Positions 25,759 to 31,922 of a stretch of DNA of 40,060 bases are shown here, piece by piece. The stretch comes from an uncultured Collinsella sp. Lineage in GTDB: Bacteria > Actinomycetota > Coriobacteriia > Coriobacteriales > Coriobacteriaceae. Position 1 is the stretch's first letter. The number at the start of each line of letters is the position of its first letter. Position numbers and translations under genes: made by a program. The DNA is taken from assembly GCA_958427895.1 (NCBI GenBank), contig CAUADW010000009.1, positions 1-40,060 on the forward strand, written 5' to 3'. Below the pieces are notes generated by a model. It saw only the letters and a list, made by a program, of their open reading frames with translations, had not been told where the DNA came from and did no database searches.

Positions 25759-25783
25759 GCCATCTTACAGACCGATTGGGCCG

Positions 25784-25808
25784 CTATCTAGTATTCAAAA
25801 CTAGATAG
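25784..25808. promoter_or_regulatory. Palindromic operator upstream of degV
   Basis: Perfect 9-bp arms CTATCTAGT (25784-25792) and ACTAGATAG (25800-25808) flank ATTCAAA. It is nearly the same as the site upstream of the DUF1836 gene, including the asymmetric centre. Confidence 0.8.
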
Positions 25809-25825
25809 TGGACTGCACGAAAGGC

Positions 25826-25863
25826 AAAAGAATGGACCCCATGGCTCAAAGCCACGAGGTCCA
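25826..25863 (-). terminator. Terminator after the NlpC/P60 gene
   Basis: On the minus strand a 13-bp stem (TGGACCTCGTGGC with GCCATGGGGTCCA, two G-U pairs) and a 5-base loop are followed by TTCTTTT. It ends the pgsA-to-NlpC message and separates it from degV. Confidence 0.8.
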
Positions 25864-25887
25864 CATTCACACGCTGTGTAAGATGAC

Positions 25888-27015
25888 TTAGTAACGCACG
25901 AAGATGTAGTTATTGTTCATGCCGGCGGCAACGGAGCTGATGATAACACCCGTGTTGTAGTCGGAAGCATGAATCATCTGACCACCACCGATGTAAATGC
26001 CGGTGTGGTACGAGTTGACCACAACGTCACCAGGCTGCGGATCGGACACACGCGTCCAGCCCATAAAGGTACCCGTGGTGCCCAGACGGCAATAGCGACC
26101 AGTGAGGCAATAGCTAACAAAACCAGAGCAGTCGAAGCTGTTCGGGCCAATTCCGCCCCAGGAATAAGCGCAACCAAGCTTACTGTATGCACGCGATACA
26201 ACAGAACCGCCGTCGACGGACTGGCTCGGAGCAGAAGGCGTCGGAGCCGGAGCAGGTGTGGAGGGCTGCGGCGTCGGAGCAGGTGCCGGCGTAGGAGCCG
26301 GAGTGTTGCCGCCCTGGTTGTTGTTATTGCTGGTCTGGCCACCGTTGTTGGTCTTCTCGGTCGTACCGGCAGTCTCGTTGCTCACCGTGGCCTTCTCGGC
26401 GGTGCTGGCGTTGATGCCGGCCTGCAGCGCGGCGTTGGCCTCGGCCTCTGCGGCAAGCTCGGCTTGCAGCTGCGAATCCAGGGAGTTTACGACGTTCTGG
26501 GCTTCAGCCTGCTGGGCGTTAAGCTCGTCAACCTTCTTTTGCGTGGTGGCGACGTTCTTCTCCTGCTCGGCCTGCTTATCGGTGAGCTGCTGCTTAAGCT
26601 CTTTGACCTCTTGAATGGTCTGAGCTTGCTTATCGGAAACTTTGCCGTAGTAGAACAAACGGTTGAGCATATCGCTCAGATCATCGACTCCCGTCAGAAC
26701 CTGAAGCAGGCTCAGACCGCCGGTTTTGTACTCGCCGGCGACATAGGTCGAGAGTTTGGCCTGACCATCGGCGATCTCCTGCTGCTTTTGCGTGATCTCG
26801 CCAGCAGTCTGATCGAGTGCCTGCGTCTGCGTGGCGAGCTCATCGTAAATCTGCTGGGTTTGGGTACCGATCTGCTCGAGCTTCGTACGAGCAGCGGCAA
26901 GGTCGGATGCGGTATCGGCGTAGGCAGGAGCCGCGAGGCCCAAGCCCAAAACACAAGCGAGGGTTGCCGTAGCAGCGCAGCGTGCCATGTTTTTGTGCGT
27001 GTTTGCTGTGCGCAT
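25888..27015 (-). CDS. Secreted NlpC/P60 peptidoglycan hydrolase with N-terminal coiled coil
   Basis: A 375-residue exported cell-wall hydrolase. A signal peptide (about 1-33, ending APAYA before D34) is followed by a coiled coil (about 35-205, CwlO/PcsB-like and rich in Gln, Glu, Lys), a Pro/Ala/Thr linker (about 236-265), and a C-terminal NlpC/P60 domain. Catalytic residues are Cys296 in FDCSGFVSYC, His337 in YHTGIYIG and His349 in MIHA. Such enzymes cleave stem peptides; the coiled coil typically holds the enzyme inactive until FtsEX-like partners act, which is family knowledge. It follows apt by 32 bases, with GGAAAG before the ATG. Confidence 0.92.
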   Translation of the reverse strand: MRTANTHKNMARCAATATLACVLGLGLAAPAYADTASDLAAARTKLEQIGTQTQQIYDELATQTQALDQTAGEITQKQQEIADGQAKLSTYVAGEYKTGGLSLLQVLTGVDDLSDMLNRLFYYGKVSDKQAQTIQEVKELKQQLTDKQAEQEKNVATTQKKVDELNAQQAEAQNVVNSLDSQLQAELAAEAEANAALQAGINASTAEKATVSNETAGTTEKTNNGGQTSNNNNQGGNTPAPTPAPAPTPQPSTPAPAPTPSAPSQSVDGGSVVSRAYSKLGCAYSWGGIGPNSFDCSGFVSYCLTGRYCRLGTTGTFMGWTRVSDPQPGDVVVNSYHTGIYIGGGQMIHASDYNTGVIISSVAAGMNNNYIFVRY

Positions 27016-27047
27016 GTAGCTTCCTTTCCAGTAACTAAGGGTAACGG

Positions 27048-27578
27048 CTAGTCCACCGTCACCAGGCTAAAGAGCTCCACATCGTCATCAGACGGCGTGA
27101 GCTTCTCGCGCGGGTTGAGAAACGCAAGCTCAAGGATACAACCGTAACCGACAAGCTTTGCGCCCATATCTCGCACCAGTTTACCTGTTGCCTCGACGGT
27201 TCCGCCCGTCGCGACCAAGTCGTCCAGAATCAACACGGTATCTTTAGAGCTGATAGCGTCGGCATGGATCTCAATGGAATCCGTTCCGTACTCGAGCTCG
27301 TAGCTCTGGCTCACGGTCTCGCGCGGTAGCTTGCCCGGTTTACGTGCGGGAACAAAGCCGGCGCCAAGGGCTACAGCCACCGGTACGCCAACCATAAAGC
27401 CGCGAGCCTCGGGGCCCACGACCTTGGTGATTCCCATGCCGGCAAAGTGCTCGGCGAGGGCATCGGTCATGGCTTTGAGCGCCTCGGGATTGCCAAAGAG
27501 CGGCGTGATGTCTTTAAAGATGACTCCGGGCTCGGGATAGTCGGGGATGTCGACGATTTGAGATTCGAAGTCGTACAT
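27048..27578 (-). CDS. apt: Adenine phosphoribosyltransferase
   Basis: A 176-residue purine-salvage enzyme converting adenine and PRPP to AMP. Family motifs are DYPEPGVIFKDITPLF at residues 13-28, GPEARGFMVGVPVA, RKPGKLP, and the PRPP loop VLILDDLVATGGT. The ATG at 27578 is chosen with GAAAGG upstream; an in-frame TTG at 27593 would overlap that ribosome site. No relA gene follows it, unlike many Gram-positive genomes; here it lies between the MerR and NlpC/P60 genes. Confidence 0.95.
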   Translation of the reverse strand: MYDFESQIVDIPDYPEPGVIFKDITPLFGNPEALKAMTDALAEHFAGMGITKVVGPEARGFMVGVPVAVALGAGFVPARKPGKLPRETVSQSYELEYGTDSIEIHADAISSKDTVLILDDLVATGGTVEATGKLVRDMGAKLVGYGCILELAFLNPREKLTPSDDDVELFSLVTVD

Positions 27579-27618
27579 TGCATGACCTTTCAATGGGTTG
27601 CCGGATAAGCGGCAGCTG

Positions 27619-28497
27619 TTATTTGCCCGCGGTGGCGGTGCCGGATTGCGAAGGGGTGACGACCTTGAGCGGCTTTACGAGGGAATCCTCGTGCGAAGCC
27701 GGCGCGCCTATCTCTTCGTTTTTGGCCTTGGTTGACTCGGAGCGAGTGATTTCCTCATCGAGTGCATCGATGTCGGCGTCCTCGACCACGGCGTTGAGCG
27801 ACTCAAAAACGCGGTTCTTGAGCAGCGCGGTGTGCACGCCCTCCGTCAGGTCGTGAAGCTTCTTAAACGCACGCTCGAGCTTGGCGTCGCGCTCGTCATC
27901 GGAGGTATCCATGCCGAGCATGCTCACAAGCACCTGCTCAAACATCGAGGACTCGCGGTTGGCGGAAGACACGTACTGACGCAGGTTGCGCGGCTCGATA
28001 TGGAAGCGCGACAGCTCGGAGCAGTAGCGGATGATCGGAAAATCGCGACCATCGACAAGCTCGCGATTCTGCGGACTCTTGATGATGCGAATGAGGTCGT
28101 TCTCGGCGAGCGAGCGGATAAACGAAATTTCGACGCCCAACATATCGGGAATGGTCTCGATGGGATGCAGCTTTTGCTTAGTCTCCTTGGGCTCCGTCTT
28201 GAGCGGAACATCGGATAGCAAGCCCACCTCGTAGGCGAGCGTTGACAGGTCCGTGGCGTTTTCCAAGCGCTGCTTAATCACGTTGAGCGGCATGTAGCGG
28301 GTCTTCTGCAAGTGCAGGATGACCTCCAGACGATCAACGTCCTCCTTAGAGTACTGACGGTATCCCTTAGGCGTACGATGAGGGGTAATGAGCCCCTCAT
28401 CCTCTAGAAATCTAATTTTTGAGTTCGAAAGATCGGGGTATGCGCCTCGAAGTAGGTTGACGACTTGGCCGATACTCAGATAGTTGCGTTCGGCCAT
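27619..28497 (-). CDS. MerR-family regulator (FtsR-like, next to a GarA-like FHA protein)
   Basis: A 292-residue protein with an N-terminal MerR winged helix (about 5-75: YLSIGQVVNLL, SKIRFLEDEGLI, KGYRQYSKEDVDRLEVI). A second helix-turn-helix-like stretch occurs at about 118-165, and the C-terminus is acidic and probably disordered. Actinobacterial MerR proteins of this layout lie next to GarA/OdhI genes; the Corynebacterium member FtsR activates ftsZ. The same order here suggests the orthologue, although a cell-division role is not shown by the sequence. It starts three bases after the FHA gene stop. ATG at 28497. Confidence 0.82.
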   Translation of the reverse strand: MAERNYLSIGQVVNLLRGAYPDLSNSKIRFLEDEGLITPHRTPKGYRQYSKEDVDRLEVILHLQKTRYMPLNVIKQRLENATDLSTLAYEVGLLSDVPLKTEPKETKQKLHPIETIPDMLGVEISFIRSLAENDLIRIIKSPQNRELVDGRDFPIIRYCSELSRFHIEPRNLRQYVSSANRESSMFEQVLVSMLGMDTSDDERDAKLERAFKKLHDLTEGVHTALLKNRVFESLNAVVEDADIDALDEEITRSESTKAKNEEIGAPASHEDSLVKPLKVVTPSQSGTATAGK

Positions 28498-28500
28498 GCC

Positions 28501-28935
28501 CTACTCACCGGTTTCGATGCGCTCCGGCGTGCTCTCGTGGTAGATGAGCGTAAACGTACCGATCTGAACGGAAGAACCGTCGTGCAGCGGGGCTGCATTG
28601 ACAATGGCACCGTCGACCCAGGTACCATTGAGCGAGCCCAGGTCCTCGATGCGAGCGCCGAGGCCCTCGCGAATAATGCGCGCGTGGCTGCGCGAAACGG
28701 TCATGTCATTAAGGAAGATGCCGTTCGCGGGATCGCGGCCGATGGTGGTCACGTCGTCCTCGAGCTCAAAGGCGGCACCAGTCTGCGGACCCTTGACGAT
28801 GGACAGGACGGGGGCGGTGATGCGCACGTTGGCCATGAGGTCGGGAACGGTGACGTCGCTTGAAGGCACGCGGAATACGCAGGTAGCGTCAGCAGTCTTA
28901 TCATTCTGAGGCATATTGTTAACCATGTTGTCCAT
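28501..28935 (-). CDS. FHA domain protein, GarA/OdhI-like
   Basis: A 144-residue protein: a short N-terminal tail and a forkhead-associated phosphothreonine-binding domain (about 42-132). FHA residues are intact: IGRDPANGIFL, VSRSHARI (Arg67, Ser81, His84) and LGSLNGTWVDG (Asn103, Gly104). The tail has DATCVFR at 16-22, which aligns with the ETTSVFR phospho-acceptor motif of GarA/OdhI, with Thr18 in place of the second threonine. In mycobacteria and corynebacteria such proteins switch TCA-cycle and glutamate enzymes. AGGGG five bases upstream supports the ATG at 28935. The function is inferred from motif and synteny. Confidence 0.88.
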   Translation of the reverse strand: MDNMVNNMPQNDKTADATCVFRVPSSDVTVPDLMANVRITAPVLSIVKGPQTGAAFELEDDVTTIGRDPANGIFLNDMTVSRSHARIIREGLGARIEDLGSLNGTWVDGAIVNAAPLHDGSSVQIGTFTLIYHESTPERIETGE

Positions 28936-29001
28936 GACAACCCCTAACTTATCGCGGACGTGCCGCAAATAATGAACCGTACGTAATCATACCCCAACGA
29001 A

Positions 29002-29706
29002 TCAGTCTTCGATTTCAGGGTTCAGAAAGTCGATGTCCTCGTCCTCGGGATGCGCGAGAGCCTGTTTAATGGCCACTCCGCCCTTAATGGAGTAGATGAC
29101 AGCCGTGAGCATGGAGAAGATCACGCCGCCGTACACAAAGAAGATGCCGAGGGGCACCGAGCTTCCGTTGAGGCCCGGGAAGGCCGTAAGGGTTGAAGAT
29201 AAAAGGTGCAGGCCGTCAATAACGGGGAAACCGAGCAGCATGAGTGAGAAGCCGGTCATGAGCAGCGCCGTGGCAATCTTTCCGGGAAAGACCACATCGA
29301 TGGGGCGACGGTGATAATGACGCACGATAAGCGTGCCGATGCCCAGATAGATGTCGCGGCCAATAATGAGTACGCAGACCCAGATGGGCAGCTCTCCGCG
29401 GACCACCAGTCCAAGTACGCCGGTGAACAGCAGCGCACGGTCGCAAATGGGATCCATGACCTTGCCGAGCCACGAGACCGTCTTAGTCATGCGGGCGATC
29501 TGACCGTCCATCCAGTCGGTGGAGGCGGCAACGGCGTAGATAACGATGGCGATGACACGGTTGTTATCCGTCACAAACAGGTACAGAAATACCAGGGTGA
29601 GGATCAGGCGCGTAAAGGTGATGAAATTGGAGATCGTAAAGATCTTATTCGACGGGTAATCGGAAGTGCCGATAAGCTCCTTTTTGATCTTCTTTTTGAT
29701 GCCCAC
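29002..29706 (-). CDS. CDP-alcohol phosphatidyltransferase, second PgsA-like paralogue
   Basis: A 234-residue membrane enzyme with the full motif D-G-x2-A-R-x8-G-x3-D-x3-D (DGQIAR ... GKVMDPICDR) at about residues 67-91 and four or more hydrophobic helices. A basic N-terminal tail (KKKIKKEL) and an acidic C-terminus flank the core. GTG at 29706 is preferred because GGGGGAG lies four bases before it; longer in-frame readings have no ribosome site. Its place beside the FHA and MerR genes matches the actinobacterial pgsA2-garA order. It may make phosphatidylglycerophosphate, cardiolipin or another lipid; the paralogue at 8148 prevents a firm choice. Confidence 0.82.
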   Translation of the reverse strand: MGIKKKIKKELIGTSDYPSNKIFTISNFITFTRLILTLVFLYLFVTDNNRVIAIVIYAVAASTDWMDGQIARMTKTVSWLGKVMDPICDRALLFTGVLGLVVRGELPIWVCVLIIGRDIYLGIGTLIVRHYHRRPIDVVFPGKIATALLMTGFSLMLLGFPVIDGLHLLSSTLTAFPGLNGSSVPLGIFFVYGGVIFSMLTAVIYSIKGGVAIKQALAHPEDEDIDFLNPEIED

Positions 29707-29855
29707 AGGACTCCCCCGCTGGTTAACGACAAAACTTTCGATACTATACCCGTTCCGGCGATGTCTATCCAGCGCAGCCATAGAGAGTCCAGACATATGG
29801 AGGATGCTGCTGGGTGCCACGAGGACTCTCGCGCCGTTGCTTTAACAAAAAACTC

Positions 29856-30119
29856 TCACAGGAAGTAGCCGCGAGGGCTATGTTGGTAGTTGCAGCTACA
29901 GTTATTGTTGAGGGTGAGCAGCGCGTCGCGCACGCCGTAGAGGTAGCCGCTGATGAGCGCCCAGCGCACGCGCTCGTCGAGCGCAGCGAGGTAGAGCGTC
30001 TGCATGCCACCGCCGGAAAAGCCGACGCAGCCGAGTTCGCGCAGACTCCACGCGCCGCGCGCCGCAACGTAGTCGATGAGGCGCATGAGGTCCCAGGTCT
30101 TCGGCATCGATGTGCACAT
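29856..30119 (-). pseudogene. Fragment of an alpha/beta hydrolase (acetyl-xylan-esterase-like)
   Basis: An 87-codon remnant carrying TWDLMRLIDYVAARG, the nucleophile elbow GFSGGGMQTLYLAALDERV, and ISGYLYGVRDALL ... NNNCSCNY, as in large alpha/beta hydrolases of the dienelactone/acetyl-xylan esterase group. The family continues well beyond NNCSCNY, but here the frame ends after eight unrelated residues. The N-terminal part is missing, and some upstream codons (to about 30260) appear in another frame, suggesting a frameshift near 30105-30115. The protein lacks the catalytic Asp and His and cannot be active. No other gene is supported in 29707-30554; an 8-bp inverted repeat GAGAGTCC/GGACTCTC lies at 29783-29830. 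Confidence 0.75.
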
Positions 30120-30311
30120 CGAGCATCACGCCGACCATGAACATTGCGAGAAACGTATTTGCCGAGCCCACCGAAGCGGTGACGTCGAGCACCGGCGCAG
30201 AATAGCGATGCATCCCTTTGTACATGGGCACACAAGGGGATACAGCAAAGGCGACCGGAGGTCGCAATACCCTCCTGGTGAACAGCTAGCAAGGTGAGTA
30301 AAACCACACCG

Positions 30312-30337
30312 AACGCCGCTCACGCCAGGGCGGCGTT
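30312..30337. terminator. Hairpin between the hydrolase remnant and 7-beta-HSDH
   Basis: An 8-bp perfect stem AACGCCGC / GCGGCGTT with a 10-base loop, followed on the plus strand by TACCTTTTGG. The orientation of use is unclear; it may insulate the HSDH gene from upstream transcription. Confidence 0.4.
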
Positions 30338-30554
30338 TACCTTTTGGTTCCACCTGCCAGCACCTCCTCTCTCGATGCCGCAAGGGTTTCTTCGTGGTGA
30401 TAGACCGACACCGTTCATCGTTGTTACGGGCTCGTTCGCAAAGTCGTGAACACGCTCCCCTCTTGTTCAGCGCATAATGGTGCACCGTGTGCGGCTGTGC
30501 GGTCGCACGCTAAAGGAGATGTGCCCGCATGGGCATCGAGAGAGAGGATGCAGC

Positions 30555-31346
30555 ATGAACCTGAGGGAGAAGTACGGTGAGTGGGGCCTGATCCTGGGCG
30601 CGACCGAGGGCGTCGGCAAGGCGTTCTGCGAGAAGATCGCCGCCGGCGGCATGAACGTCGTCATGGTCGGCCGTCGCGAGGAGAAGCTGAACGTGCTCGC
30701 AGGCGAGATCCGCGAGACCTACGGCGTGGAGACCAAGGTCGTGCGCGCCGACTTTAGCCAGCCCGGCGCTGCCGAGACCGTCTTCGCCGCGACCGAGGGC
30801 CTGGACATGGGCTTCATGAGCTACGTGGCCTGCCTGCACAGCTTCGGTAAGATCCAGGACACCCCCTGGGAGAAGCACGAGGCCATGATCAACGTCAACG
30901 TCGTGACCTTCCTCAAGTGCTTCCACCACTACATGCGGATCTTTGCCGCCCAGGACCGCGGCGCCGTGATCAACGTCTCGTCGATGACCGGCATCAGCTC
31001 CAGCCCCTGGAACGGCCAGTACGGCGCGGGCAAGGCCTTCATCCTCAAGATGACCGAGGCCGTGGCCTGCGAGTGCGAGGGCACCGGCGTCGACGTCGAG
31101 GTCATCACCCTCGGCACCACCCTAACCCCCAGCCTGCTGTCCAACCTCCCCGGCGGCCCGCAGGGCGAGGCCGTCATGAAGATCGCCCTCACCCCCGAGG
31201 AGTGCGTCGACGAGGCCTTTGAGAAGCTGGGTAAGGAGCTCTCCGTCATCGCCGGCCAGCGCAACAAGGACTCCGTCCACGACTGGAAGGCAAACCACAC
31301 CGAGGACGAGTACATCCGCTACATGGGCTCGTTCTACCGCGACTAG
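30555..31346 (+). CDS. NADPH-dependent 7-beta-hydroxysteroid dehydrogenase
   Basis: A 263-residue short-chain dehydrogenase whose sequence I recognise as the characterised C. aerofaciens 7-beta-HSDH. It interconverts 7-oxo-lithocholate and ursodeoxycholate in bile-acid epimerisation. The nucleotide loop is LGATEGVGKAF (14-24), Gly39-Arg40-Arg41 favour NADPH, and the triad is Ser143, Tyr156, Lys160 in NVSSMTG and QYGAGK. The C-terminal arm YIRYMGSFYRD is complete. AGAGAGGA (30541-30548) sets the ATG at 30555. Third codon positions are almost all G or C, stricter than neighbouring genes. It stands alone: no 7-alpha-HSDH or bai gene is in the window, and both sides hold gene debris. Confidence 0.95.
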   Translation: MNLREKYGEWGLILGATEGVGKAFCEKIAAGGMNVVMVGRREEKLNVLAGEIRETYGVETKVVRADFSQPGAAETVFAATEGLDMGFMSYVACLHSFGKIQDTPWEKHEAMINVNVVTFLKCFHHYMRIFAAQDRGAVINVSSMTGISSSPWNGQYGAGKAFILKMTEAVACECEGTGVDVEVITLGTTLTPSLLSNLPGGPQGEAVMKIALTPEECVDEAFEKLGKELSVIAGQRNKDSVHDWKANHTEDEYIRYMGSFYRD

Positions 31347-31394
31347 CAACTGCTGAACACACGCGCGAGGCTGCATACGGGTTCGCAGGTAGAG

Positions 31395-31645
31395 ATGCGA
31401 GTGCGAGGGTTTCTTTGCGGGGGCGTGCGGATGCGGCGCCTGCGAGGGAACCCTCTTTTCATGGGTGGGCGCGGCGATGAACCCGTGCGCGGCACCTCGG
31501 CGCTCACCGTCGAGGGCGACCTGCCCGGCTCCCTCGCGATCTCCCTACACGGGGTTCTGCGCTCCGGCATCCTCTGGACCGTGTCTCGCTCGTGCTCAGT
31601 GGGCCGGCCGATCCGGCCCTCAGGGTATCGGATTCCCGCATTCAT
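31395..31645 (-). pseudogene. Remnant of an IS30-family transposase N-terminus
   Basis: On the minus strand the frame reads GRPTEHERDTVQRM, CREIAREPGRSPSTVSAEV, which is the helix-turn-helix start of IS30-type transposases (usually REIARELGRSPSTVSREV). After about 60 residues the similarity stops, and the DDE domain is absent. In 31347-31922 I see no other gene: this remnant, the palindrome at 31634-31671 and a diverged repeat at 31700-31748 are the only contents. The remnant marks an old insertion event between 7-beta-HSDH and the 718-residue gene. Confidence 0.7.
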
Positions 31646-31671
31646 CCGTACATGTTCGTATGAATGCGGGA
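31634..31671. repeat. Palindrome at the start of the IS30 remnant
   Basis: Perfect 12-bp arms TCCCGCATTCAT and ATGAATGCGGGA with a 14-base centre. It lies over the start of the transposase fragment and may be an insertion-sequence end, a target site or a hairpin terminator. Confidence 0.6.
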
Positions 31672-31922
31672 GGTGTTCGGGTGAAGTTGATATTCAAGGG
31701 TCTGCCGCGCTCCCCTGCCATTACGAGCTCATCCTGGTTGGCGTTTCGAGCTCATGGAGTATGCGGTGCGTGGATAATGGACTCACCTCGATGACGGCGT
31801 TGACGGGAGCGACCATGGCGATGTGCGAGATCGCAGTCAACTCCGACTCCCCGGAAAGCGATTCGAGGAACTGGAAGAATACAAGGAATGCCAAACTCGT
31901 CGATTCCGTTGACCGCAACGTG

